DNA of 64,000 bases from Saposhnikovia divaricata (Eukaryota; Streptophyta; Magnoliopsida; Apiales; Apiaceae), in assembly GCA_036435485.1 (NCBI GenBank), contig CM071600.1, forward strand, positions 66,275,546 through 66,339,545, in the 5' to 3' direction. The notes beneath the pieces are model-generated. The model saw nothing but the letters and a program-made list of their open reading frames with translations. It made no database searches and had not been told where the DNA came from. The translations under genes were made by a program, and so were the position numbers. Positions 35,961 through 46,684 of the stretch are shown piece after piece (within the stretch, counting starts at the first letter, position 1; each line of letters opens with the position of its first letter).

Positions 35961-36600
35961 TATTATATAAAAGCCGAAACATTAAAAGTTTTTGTACCTG
36001 TTTTTTGGTACTGAGTGAATTTACTTATTTACCCTTCATTATAAAGAAAAATAAATACACCTAAAATAAATAATAACATAATATAATTAATGGTAATTAG
36101 TCGAGATATTAGCTTTTATAAACACCTAAAAACATCAATCGTATCATATATTTCCATCATTAATATTTTCTTTCGAATTAAAACACCTAAAATAAATAAT
36201 AACATAATATATTTAATGGTAATTAGTGGATTGGCTTTTTCACATTACTTTGAGTTTAAGATATTACCTTTTATAAACACATAAAAAGATCAATCGTATC
36301 ATATCTTTCAATCATTAATATTTCTTTTATAATTAAAACACGTGACCTTTTTAATTTACAAAAAATCTTACAATAATTAATATATACACGAAAATATCAC
36401 AGCATATTTCTCAATTATTAATAAAATATATTAAAAATCGTATACGTTGTTTATAATAAGGAAGTATTAGTATATTTATAAACATTAGTATATTAAATTA
36501 ATTAAAAAAATTATTAAAAATAATGATTATATAAAAACATAATTATAATATTAAATAAAATTTATAATATAATATAAGAAACCAGTGCATTGCACCCCAA
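35961..36600 (+). mobile_element. Second-family Helitron fragment
   Basis: It starts right after the CTAG of the previous element with TTATTATATAAAAGCCGAAA and then ATTAAAAGTTTTTGTACC, like the inner sequence of the 5' end of the minus-strand copy at 35450. Near 36586 there is an imperfect hairpin around GTGCATTGCAC, possibly the decayed 3' end. Borders are approximate. Confidence 0.45.
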
Positions 36601-37970
36601 AAATTTTGCTAACACCTTCCAATCTATACTATCTATACTATACTATTATAAGCGAAACATGGTATAATTGGTTGGTTGGTAAGTCGGTTAACACCTTTCC
36701 AAAAATTTTGCTAACACCTTCAAAAATTGAAAAAATAAATTAAAATACATATAAAATGTTATTTTACAAAAAATAAATCACATATTTAACTTAATAACAA
36801 ACTCTTTTAATTACATTTCAATTAATATTCAATTACATATTCTTTTTTTATTTGAGTTAAAATTCTTCACCTACACCCAACTTTTTTAGACTCTTTCAAT
36901 TACTTGGAAACCAAATATTTTCAAAATCAAGTTAAATAAATTTAAAATCACATATTTATTAACAAATTTAAAATAAATTATAAATCAAAAAATTGAAAAC
37001 AAACTAAAATTATATAATAAACAAAAAAAGTGAAAACAAACTAAAATTATAATCTATACTGTACTATTATAATCGAAAAAGGGTATAATTGGTTGGTTGG
37101 TTGATCGGTTAACACCTTCCCAAAAATTTTGCTAACACCTTTCAAAAATGAAAAAAATAAATTAAAATACATATAAAATGTTATTTTACAAAAAATAAAC
37201 CGCATATTTAACTTAATAACAAACTCTTTTAATTACATTCCAATTAATATTCAATTACATACAACTTTTTTATTTGAGTTAAATTCTTCACCTACACCCA
37301 ACTTTTTTAGACTCTTTCAATTACTTGGAAACCAAATATTTTCAAAAATCAAGTTAAATAATTTTAATATCACATATTTATTAACAAATTTACAACAAAT
37401 TATAAATTAAAAAAGTGAAAACAAACTAAAATTATATAATAACCAATAAAAGTGAAAACAAACTAAAATTGTATGATCTATACTATACTATTATAAGCGA
37501 AACATGGTATAATTAATTGGTTGGTTGGTCGGTCGGTTAACAGCTTTCCAAAAATTTTTCTAACACCTTCCAAAAATGAAAAAATAAATTAAAATACATA
37601 TAAAATGTTATTTTACAAAAAATAAATCACATATTTAACTTAATAACAAACTCTTTTAATTACATTCCAATTAATATTCAATTGCAAACTCTTGTTTTAT
37701 TTGAGTTAAAATTCTTCATCTACACCCAACTTTTTTAGACTCTTTCAATTACTTGGAAACCAAATATTTTCAAAATCAAGTTAAATAATTTTAATATCAC
37801 ATATTTATTAATAAATTTACAACAAATTATAAATCAAAAGAGTGAAAACAAACTAAAATTATATAATAAACAATAAAAATTTCACACGATTACAAATCGG
37901 TTAACACTTTCCCAAAAAGTTTGTTAACACCCTCCAAAATGAAAAATAAAATAAAATACATATAAATTTT

Positions 37971-38489
37971 TGATATGGGCTAAAAATAAGCCCTAAAGAC
38001 ACATTTAATATGGCATTAATTAGACCCAGCATGGTCCAAACGTGGGGCCCATTAATGAGGTCAGAATCCCTATTTTGATATTAATTTCGTAATTTATATT
38101 GAGAGAAATAAACAGCTCAGCAATAAGAGTTGGATAAGGACATTATCTCTACAAGACTTAGCCTCCAAGGCATCCAATTCGATATGGCAACAGACTCCTA
38201 CAAGGAAGGAGTCTAGAACTTTCCTCAAGGAGGTGACTTATCTATTAAGTCTCCAACTCCTACCTTAATTCTAAGGCTTCTCAGCCTATATAAAGGGTCA
38301 GACCCCTCACCCTAGAACTACGTTTTTTGGCTTGATCTTTGATATCCATCAAAGTACGTAGGCATCTTGTGAAGGCAGAGTCAGCCACGAACACAAGAGC
38401 AGCCATTAAAACACGAAGCTCACACACCTTTGCATTAAATACATAAACCCTAGCCGCAATACTAGTAGCCTAGTTTTTATTCCACAACA
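37971..38489 (+). repeat. 5' LTR of the TR-GAG element
   Basis: Starts TGATATGGGC and ends CCACAACA. TATATAAAG at 38287-38295 marks the core promoter. GTACGTAGGCATCTTG (38354-38369) lies in the presumed R/U5. Confidence 0.92.
38287..38295 (+). promoter_or_regulatory. TATA box of the TR-GAG element
   Basis: TATATAAAG, repeated at 44171-44179 in the 3' LTR. It fits transcription starting about 30 bp downstream and running into the leader and gag. Confidence 0.7.
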
Positions 38490-38491
38490 TT

Positions 38492-38509
38492 TGGCGCCGT
38501 CTGTGGGAA
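38492..38509 (+). other. Primer binding site of the TR-GAG element
   Basis: TGGCGCCGTCTGTGGGAA lies 2 nt after the LTR end. This site is shared by many Tat-lineage and related non-autonomous elements in plants. Confidence 0.8.
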
Positions 38510-38522
38510 GACAACATCAACC

Positions 38523-41216
38523 ATGGTTCAAACACGAAGAACAACACCAGTTGCAACTGAGGCCATACCTCTCAGATCTGCTCCACCCATCACCGAACAG
38601 GTTCCCCCAGCATCAGGGGCGATTGCCCAACAAGCTCCGCCAGCATCAGGGGCGATCACCCAATCTCAAGTTTCTCAACAATCAGGGGCGATCCCCCACG
38701 TTGAGAGTACATTATCTCCGATTACCCGTACAAGACGAGAAACCAATCCTCTTCAGATGGTGGTCTCTCCTCTGATTGATCCGAACAACCCATCGCATGG
38801 GGTCCAGATCCACACTACAGATCTCCCCGTGAGTACTAACCCGACATACGGGCTGCCTAATTATCCTCCTATCCAAGGGACAGGCCCAAGTGGTCACGCT
38901 TTGCAGATCCGAGATCGAGAGTATCACGATTATTCGGGTCCTTATACTGATGAAACCTCCTCCGACGATGAGGATGATGACCGTGATGAAGCCCCGAGGA
39001 GGCGACGTGCTAGTAGAGAACCTCGAAGGAGGACTCAAGACATCCGTGATGGACAATCTTTGACAACTGCTGAAAGGATCAAGGCTTATGAGGCCGAGAT
39101 CTTAAAATTGAAGGAAGATATGGCAAGGGAACAAGCTAGGCTAAATCAAACTCAGCCTCCTCCAACTGCAGGAAGGATTCCCATCATTGATTTGGAGAGG
39201 TCTTCAAGGAGACAAAGAAGGGCTGATGCCTCATTCGGAAGAACAACCACAAGGATGGAAATTCCCAAGGGAAACCCCAAAGATCTGATGCCTCTCGGAG
39301 ATCCTGATGATCCAACACCCCCGTTCACCGAGGAAGTGATGAATGCTCACATCTCAAGGAAGTTTAAGATGCCTACAATAAAGGCTTATGATGGAACGGG
39401 TGATCCCGCAAACCATGTGAGAACATTCTCGAGCGCACTGCTGCTGCAGCCTGCAAGTGATGCCCTAAAGTGCAGAGCGTTCCCCCAAACCCTGTCGGGC
39501 ATGGCTCAGAGATGGTATAGCCGATTGCCTGCGAACTCTATTGGCTCTTTTAAGGAGTTGAGTGCTGCCTTTGTTAGCCAATTCATTAGCGGAAGGGTGC
39601 ATGAGAAGAGCTCCGCATCTCTTATGTATGTGGTGCAAGGAAAGAATGAAAATCTGAGGGATTACCTCAAGCGATTCACTAAGGAGACCCTGAATATCAC
39701 TGATTTGGAAAATAAGGTGGCAATGGTAGCCCTGGAGCACGGAACCACTGACCTCTTCTTCAAGAGATCATTGGCGAAGCATCCCCCTGAGAACATGGCT
39801 GAGCTCCAACGAAGGGCTGATAAGTATATTAAAGCTGAGGATAGCTTGAAGAAAGAAACCGCCGTAGGTGGAGGAGGAGGTAACAATGACTCCAAGAAGC
39901 GAAAGCAAGACCAGGACTATGATGATCAAGAGTATGATGCTAGGGACAAGTATCCCCGAACTAGCGACGACTCCGACTCTGCCCCTAAGAAGAACCAAGG
40001 GTCAAGGTTCACTGAGTATGCAAGGTTGAATACTCCTAGGAGTCGAATCTTGTTGGACATTGAGAATGATAAGGATTTCAGATGGCCGAAGCCACTCAGG
40101 GGTGATCCCGCAAAGAGAAACCAGAATCAGTATTGCAGATTCCATAGAGACGTGGGGCATGACACTGACGATTGCAAGCAACTCAAAGATGAGATCGAGT
40201 TTTTGATCCGTAGAGGGAAGCTGAGGCACTTCACTAAGGGTGAAGACCGTGGTAACCAGAGAAGAGACTATAATAGAAGGGATGACGATCAAGATCGCAA
40301 CCCACAGCCCCGAGGACCAGTAATCAACATGATCTCAGGAGGCCCGACTGCGGCCGGGACAACTAGGAACTCTCGAAAGGCTTATGCCCGAGAGGTGTTG
40401 CACATCGTGGGAGAGGCCCCGAAGCGTGCAAAAACTGAGGTAGCGATTAGCTTTGATGATTCAGACTTGGAAGGAGTGAAGTTCCCCCATGACGACCCGT
40501 TGGTCATAACTCCTGTGATTGGAAACTCGGAGGTGAAGCGAGTCTTGATAGACAATGGAGCTTCCGTTGACATTCTGTTTCATGATGCGTTTATGAAGAT
40601 GGGATACACTGGTTCTCAGTTGACCCCCAATAACATGCCTATATACGGATTTAATGGAGTAAAATCCAAAGTTGAAGGGACTATTCAGCTGCCTGTAACT
40701 ATTGGGCAAGAGCCCAAGGAGGCCACTCAGATGTTGAACTTCCTGGTAATCAAGGCAGCTTCAACGTACAACGCTATCCTTGGAAGGACTGGACTTCATG
40801 CATTTAAGGCTGTTGCCTCAACCTATCATGTGAAGATCAAGTTCCCTACCAGGAATGGTGTTGGAGAACATAAAGGTGATCAGAAGATGGCACGAAGCTG
40901 TTATGTAGCCTCGTTAAGGCCTGATGGAGTCGGGGGGCAGGTCCTTCCGATTGAAGACATAGATGTCCACAGTGGTAAGGAACACAAAGAAAGGTCAGCA
41001 GGGGACATCACACAGAAGCCTCGGACAGCAATTGAGGCTAAGGCGTTAACTGACTTTGTGGTTGAGTGTACCATTGGCAACCAAGAAGTCGGGGGGCAGG
41101 AGGTAGTACCCCAAGCAGGAAGTGAACTTCAGAATAAGAATGAGGAGACCAGAAGGAGTGGTGGGTGCTCTATTTTGATGGAGCATCAAAAACAAAATCA
41201 AGTGGTGCAGGCCTAG
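38523..41216 (+). CDS. gag: Gag-protease polyprotein of the TR-GAG element
   Basis: An intact 897-codon frame starting 13 nt after the primer site. Residues 1-150 hold a Pro/Gln-rich leader with a repeated ASGAI motif. A basic/acidic region and short coiled coil (about 170-210) come next. The retrotransposon gag capsid domain (about 275-420) has YDGTGDPANHVRTF and FVSQF. A zinc-knuckle-like CRFHRDVGHDTDDC lies near 538. An aspartic protease has LIDNGAS near 675-681 and AILGRTGL near 750. The last 60 residues correspond to the linker before the archaeal-type RNase H of full-length relatives. They end in another frame than that domain, whose start WVLYFDGASKTKSS can be read from 41163 in a different phase. 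RT and RNase H are thus deleted between protease and this linker. Confidence 0.9.
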   Translation: MVQTRRTTPVATEAIPLRSAPPITEQVPPASGAIAQQAPPASGAITQSQVSQQSGAIPHVESTLSPITRTRRETNPLQMVVSPLIDPNNPSHGVQIHTTDLPVSTNPTYGLPNYPPIQGTGPSGHALQIRDREYHDYSGPYTDETSSDDEDDDRDEAPRRRRASREPRRRTQDIRDGQSLTTAERIKAYEAEILKLKEDMAREQARLNQTQPPPTAGRIPIIDLERSSRRQRRADASFGRTTTRMEIPKGNPKDLMPLGDPDDPTPPFTEEVMNAHISRKFKMPTIKAYDGTGDPANHVRTFSSALLLQPASDALKCRAFPQTLSGMAQRWYSRLPANSIGSFKELSAAFVSQFISGRVHEKSSASLMYVVQGKNENLRDYLKRFTKETLNITDLENKVAMVALEHGTTDLFFKRSLAKHPPENMAELQRRADKYIKAEDSLKKETAVGGGGGNNDSKKRKQDQDYDDQEYDARDKYPRTSDDSDSAPKKNQGSRFTEYARLNTPRSRILLDIENDKDFRWPKPLRGDPAKRNQNQYCRFHRDVGHDTDDCKQLKDEIEFLIRRGKLRHFTKGEDRGNQRRDYNRRDDDQDRNPQPRGPVINMISGGPTAAGTTRNSRKAYAREVLHIVGEAPKRAKTEVAISFDDSDLEGVKFPHDDPLVITPVIGNSEVKRVLIDNGASVDILFHDAFMKMGYTGSQLTPNNMPIYGFNGVKSKVEGTIQLPVTIGQEPKEATQMLNFLVIKAASTYNAILGRTGLHAFKAVASTYHVKIKFPTRNGVGEHKGDQKMARSCYVASLRPDGVGGQVLPIEDIDVHSGKEHKERSAGDITQKPRTAIEAKALTDFVVECTIGNQEVGGQEVVPQAGSELQNKNEETRRSGGCSILMEHQKQNQVVQA

Positions 41217-43340
41217 TCTTGCAAAACCTCGATTGGGCTTAAGTTATTCTAGTAGGACTTAGCTTCATATTTATATAGTAGAAGTAGAAATAAGGTTCAT
41301 TAAAACCATTGCAGAGCATGTTGCTCCGAGTAGGACAGTAGTACTCTATGTAAGGGTTGAACCCATTTCAAGTTATTAATGCAAGATTGTTTTCCATTCA
41401 TTGATTGTGATTTTATTTATGTGCCAAGCACCTGATGTGTGAGTCAAAGAAGACCAAGTACCGAAAATAAAAGAATACACGAATGAAAACAAACGAATGC
41501 ATGCCTCGAATGATAGAGTTAGGTTACAGCAGATAAGAGTTTAAGTCCTTGAAGGATCCTGGATAAAGACAAACGTTGAAGTCCTGATGGAACACCCGCT
41601 GAAGAAACATATTGCATAGCATGAAAGCCAATGGAAGGCTCATCAAGTGGGCAATCTAACTAAAAGAATTCGATGTTAAGCCTAGTACGGCCATCAAAGC
41701 TCAGGCTCTAGCTGACTTCGTGGTTGAATATACCATTGACAACCAAGAAGTCGGGGGGCAGGAGGTAATAGACCAGGAAGGTCAGCAAGGTGAGAAACCC
41801 CTGGAAGAGAAGAAGGAATATTGGATGCTCTATTTTGATGGGGCATCAAAAACAAAAAGCTCTATTTTCATGGGGCATCTAAAACAAAAACCAGTGGTGC
41901 AGGTTAAGTTCTGCAAAGCCCCGATGGGTTCACACTCGAGTATGCCTTGAAGATTGGACTTCCAAATAACCTGCAACGAGGCGGAGTATGAAGCTCTGAT
42001 GGCCAGCCTTGGATTGACGAGAGCCCTGCGGGTGAAGAACCTGAAAGTTTGTGGAGACTCAAATCTGGTAGTCTCACAAGTCAATGGAGAGTTTGAGGCT
42101 AGAAAAAAGAATATGGCCAAATTCTTGAGGATTGTGAAAGCCGTGATAGCCCCGCTCGATAAATGCCTTGTTGAGTAAATCCCAAGAGAGAAAAGAACAT
42201 TAAGGCCGAAACCCAGTCTAAGTATGGCTCTTCTGAGATAAAGAATTATGTAGAGAGCTTTTGCTTCCAGGTCCTGAAGACCCCACCATCGAATCAAAAT
42301 TGGTAGCACCAGTTGATGTAAGCTGAAGGATAGACCCTCTTCGAGCTCATCTTGAGACTAGTTGGCTCCCTGATAATGCCTTGAAGGCACAGAAATAGTT
42401 AGTGAGAGTGTTGAGATGAGAGGTCCTTTGTCATTCCTTACTTAAAATCTTGAATCTCAAATCCCGACACAAAATTTTAGCCTTGATGGGCAAAAAGGTT
42501 GTCTGCCTCCAATCAAATTTGTCATTTGAAGTTTAAGGACTTGAATCAAGAGCCTTCAATCGAATATAAACCAAAGCAAGGTCCTGTGAGCATAAGAAGA
42601 AGGTTGGAAACCTAGAACCAAGAAAAGAAGGTTAACAACCAGCCAAGACACACCGGACTTGAAGTCAAACGCTGAGGAGCAAGTGAACTCCCTGTACGAT
42701 CAACTGAAAAGTAAGACCTCCTCCGTATGAAGCAAGGGGGGCAAGAACTAAGGGACTTCATCATTCCTACATCTTAGAATGAGAATCAAGGGAATCAAGG
42801 GTTGATAATAACCTTAAAACCAAGGTCTCAGCAAATAAGTTAAGGCCCGGAAGGTCACAAGTCAAGGTTCACGAAACCATTTAAGGCATAACAAACACCT
42901 CATATTGACCTGAAACCTCGTGTTGGTGATCCAGAACACCAACATCAACATTAGAATCCAGGCCCTGTGTTATAAATCAAGGGCTAAGGAACTAAGTTGA
43001 TGCCTTAGAAGGCCAACAAAGCTATCAGATCCAACCTTGGATCAAGAGATTCGTGAACAACTCAAGAATGAGTAACTGAATCAACATTCCAACAAGGTGG
43101 ATGAAAGGTTCAAAGTAATTCTATGTAAGATTAGGCAAGCATGAAACCTTTGAAAGGAGTTTGAAGCTTTCTCGTGGAAGGTTTGGAAACCCATTTACAA
43201 TGTCACCAAGGTGCTTCATGAAGCTGACCTGAATCACTCCGCTATAGAGAAGTTTGCTTTAGGCACGGTCATGGCCTCAAGAAAATTAAGACCTTACTTT
43301 TTAGTCAAGTAAAATCGAGGTCTTGACAGACCAAGCCATT

Positions 43341-43700
43341 AAGTGTCGTTCAAGGCTTGTTAGTGCCGATAAGTGCCGATTAGCACCGTTAGTGCCGATA
43401 GCACCGTTAGTGCCGATAAGCACCGATTAAGTGCCGATAGCACCGTCAGTGCCGATAAGCACCGATTAAGTACCGATTAGCACCGTTAGTGCCGATAGCA
43501 CCAGTAATGTCGTTAGCACCGACAGTGTCTTCTAGCACCGTTCAGTGTCGTTTAATACCGGTTGGCGTCACTTAAACGTTGTTTAAGTGTCGTTTAAGGC
43601 TAGTTAGTACCGTTTAGTGCCGTTTTATGCCGATCAACGTCGTTTAAACATTGTTTAAATGTCGTTAAGGCTGATTAGTGCCGATTAGCATCGAATTGAC
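43341..43700 (+). repeat. GTGCCGAT/AGCACCG hairpin-rich tandem repeat
   Basis: Dozens of short units alternate GTGCCGAT with AGCACCGTT. GTGC pairs with GCAC, so the tract can fold into many small hairpins. It ends about 150 bp before the purine tract. Confidence 0.85.
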
Positions 43701-43840
43701 ATTGTCGTAAACGCGTCGGTCGCTCCACGCTTTACATAAAGACAATACTCGTGAAACACTAGTGTATAAAGATGAACCCTGACCCGAGTCTTGGAAAGGA
43801 CCGTTAAAACTTCAAGGAAAACCTGATCAGTTTTCCTAGA

Positions 43841-43854
43841 AGTTGGGGGGCAAA
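43841..43854 (+). other. Polypurine tract of the TR-GAG element
   Basis: AGTTGGGGGGCAAA directly abuts the 3' LTR, the expected primer for plus-strand DNA. Confidence 0.85.
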
Positions 43855-44373
43855 TGATATGGGCTAAAAATAAGCCCTAAAGACACATTTAATATGGCAT
43901 TAATTAGACCCAGCATGGTCCAAACGTGGGGCCCATTAATGAGGTCAGAATCCCTATTTTGATATTAATTTCGTAATTTATATTGAGAGAAATAAACAGC
44001 TCAGCAATAAGAGTTGGATAAGGACATTATCTCTACAAGACTTAGCCTCCAAGGCATCCAATTCGATATGGCAACAGACTCCTACAAGGAAGGAGTCTAG
44101 AACTTTCCTCAAGGAGGTGACTTATCTATTAAGTCTCCAACTCCTACCTTAATTCTAAGGCTTCTCAGCCTATATAAAGGGTCAGACCCCTCACCCTAGA
44201 ACTACGTTTTTTGGCTTGATCTTTGATATCCATCAAAGTACGTAGGCATCTTGTGAAGGCAGAGTCAGCCACGAACACAAGAGCAGCCATTAAAACACGA
44301 AGCTCACACACCTTTGCATTAAATACATAAACCCTAGCCGCAATACTAGTAGCCTAGTTTTTATTCCACAACA
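43855..44373 (+). repeat. 3' LTR of the TR-GAG element
   Basis: 519 bp, with no difference from the 5' LTR found by eye, followed by the target duplication ATTTT. Confidence 0.92.
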
Positions 44374-45749
44374 ATTTTATTTTACAAAACATCTATACTA
44401 TTTATACTATACTATTATAAGTGAAACATATTATAAGCGAAACAGGGTATAATTGGTTGGTTGGTGGGTCGGTGTATAATTGGTTGGTCGGTTAACACTT
44501 TCCCAAAAAGTTTGTTAACACTTTCCAAAATGGAAAAATGAATTAAAATACATATAAAATTTTATTTTTCAAAAAATCTATACTATCTATACTATACTGT
44601 TATAAGCGAAACAGGGTATAATTGGTTGGTTGGTTGGTCGGTTAACACCTTCCCAAAAAGTTTGCTAACACCTTCTAAAAATGAAAAAATAAATTAAAAT
44701 ACATATAAAATTTTATTTTACAAAATATAAACCACATATTTAACTTAATAACAAACTCTTTTAATTACACTTCAATTAATATTCAATTACATACCCTTTT
44801 AGTTATATTTGAGTTAAAATTCTTCATCCACACCCAACTTTTTAGGCTTTTTCAGTTACTCGGAAACCAAATATTTTCAAAATCAATTTAAATAATTAAT
44901 ATCACATATTTATTAACAAATTTACAACAAATTATAAATCAGAAAATTGAAAACAATCTAAAATAATATAATAAATAATAAAATTTCACACAATTACAAA
45001 TTAATATTAAATTATATTTTAAACAAATATTACATTATGGATTATTATGAAATCATAATTTGAAGGTATAATTGGTTGGTTGGTCGGTCGGTTAACACCA
45101 TCCCAAAAAGTTTGCTAACACCATTCAAAAATGGAAAAAATAAATAAAATACATATAAAATTTTATTTTACAATAAATAGACCACATATTCAACTTAATA
45201 ACAAACTCTTTTAATTACACTGCAATTAATATTCAATTACACACTCTTTTGGTTATATTTGAGTTAAAATTCTTCAGCTACACCCAACTTTTTTAGAGTC
45301 TTTCAGTTACTTGGAAACCAAATATTTTCAAAATAATTTTTAATAATTTTAATATCACATATTTATTAACAAATTTACAACAAATTATAAATCAACAAAG
45401 TGAAAATAAACTAAAGCTATATAATAAACAATAAAAATTTCACACAATTACAAATTAATATTAAATTCTATTTTAAACAAATATTACATTATGCATTATT
45501 ATGAAATCATAATTTGAATAAGATAATATCAACAAAAATTTGAATGTAAGTATATACGACACTTTCATTTATAATATTATTATGACAAAATATAATCATA
45601 ATTCGAATAATATATCATATAATTAAACGATTATTATTTTATAATATATATTATGCCAATATTATATATGTAATATATATGAGATAAATAATTATTAAAA
45701 TATAAATAAAAAATAATTTAATTTCAAGAAAGCCGTGGTTATAGGCTAG

Positions 45750-46684
45750 TTGCTAAATTAGTTGGTAAACCGTATATATGCTGATAGACTGATAGACATC
45801 TAGAAGACACTCTTTGTCAAAGGATATACATGGGTAATGGGCCTACTCTGGAACTTGATCACGGGAAGGACGGACAAAAGACAAGCACTGTTTTTAAATG
45901 GATTTGTTTCCACCGATTCCCTGTAGCTTACAACTTAACAAGGCTTCCATTTTTTTTTTCTTTCTATATTTTAAAGTACCGGTGGTGTAATTAGCTAGTA
46001 AAATATATCCAACATGCACTTGCAGTCCTTGAGAAAATAGAACTCAACTTCATTTAGCAAACTTATGTAAGAAAATAGAATATTGTACTTGGTAGTGTTA
46101 CTGTCAGGTTTTTGCTTTGATTTTCGCTTCATTTTGAGTTTCGAATTCTACTCGCTATTCGCGCGAGTTCTAATCTTTGATGCAGAAATCTTGTGCACAG
46201 ACTTCAACGTTCGTTACCGCAATGGATTTTACGGACTTGCAGGAAGAGGAATCTGTGAATTCCTTTGTCATGTCACATAAACAAAAATCTAAAAATTAAA
46301 AATAGTCACGTACTAGTTCACAAGACAAATCTTTCAGAAACTAGCTTCAAACTTTACAATTTGTCATTTTCCGTTTACTGATCTGTACCACACCTCCATT
46401 AGCCATTGCACACTGAATCTAATAAAACCAGAAACTTCCCCACAGATACATGTAACCTTTACTATAAATCAAAATCCATAACATACAATAACATATATTC
46501 TCATGTGGTGTGTGTGAATACACAGTTTCTGATTCCACTGGAGCTCTCTAATCCACTAAATAGATATAAAAAAAAATTGATGCAACTTGAAAGTTTTCAT
46601 CTCCTTTCCTCTCAGAACTCTTGCCTTAAATAGAGAATATTAAAGAGCTTGTAGAGTTGTAGTAGCTAAATAGAGTAAAAATCT
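45750..46684 (+). other. Intergenic region and promoter of the NPC gene
   Basis: AT-rich sequence with no supported gene; short open frames here look random. The NPC 5' UTR probably begins within the last 200 bp. Confidence 0.4.

Larger units (their letters stand above)
41217..43854 (+). pseudogene. Non-coding remainder with decayed archaeal-type RNase H
   Basis: No full pol domain is present. At 41690-42178 broken pieces of the Tat extra RNase H are readable: ADFVVEYTI, LYFDGASKTKS, NEAEYEALMASLGLTRALRV and GDSNLVVSQVNGEFEAR, spread over frames. The segment 41690-41910 duplicates 41025-41216. The remainder to 43340 has no recognisable coding sequence. 43341-43700 is a short tandem repeat. 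Confidence 0.7.
37971..44373 (+). mobile_element. Non-autonomous Tat-lineage LTR retrotransposon (TR-GAG type)
   Basis: A complete 6403-bp element: LTR 37971-38489, primer site 38492-38509, gag-protease frame 38523-41216, non-coding region, purine tract 43841-43854, LTR 43855-44373. Both LTRs are 519 bp and look identical base for base. A 5-bp duplication ATTTT flanks it (37966-37970 and 44374-44378). Reverse transcriptase, RNase H and integrase are absent; only pieces of the extra archaeal-type RNase H of Tat elements remain. It must therefore move with enzymes from an autonomous relative, and it did so recently. Confidence 0.9.
36623..45749 (+). mobile_element. Head-to-tail Helitron array with one 3' end
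   Basis: Five Helitron 5' ends follow one another: 36623, 37053, 37477, 44392 and 44577, each TCTATACT-like after an A. The first units are 430 and 424 bp. The third is split by the LTR element at 37971-44373. Only one 3' end follows, GTTATAGGCTAG ending 45749 then T, and its hairpin is reduced to GCCGTG (right arm lost). The last copy, 44577-45749, is 1173 bp with a second body unit from 45064. Confidence 0.65.

Noticed and set aside
46083..46633. Small frames upstream of the NPC gene
   Set aside because: Short, AT-rich, without homology or splice structure linking them to the gene.
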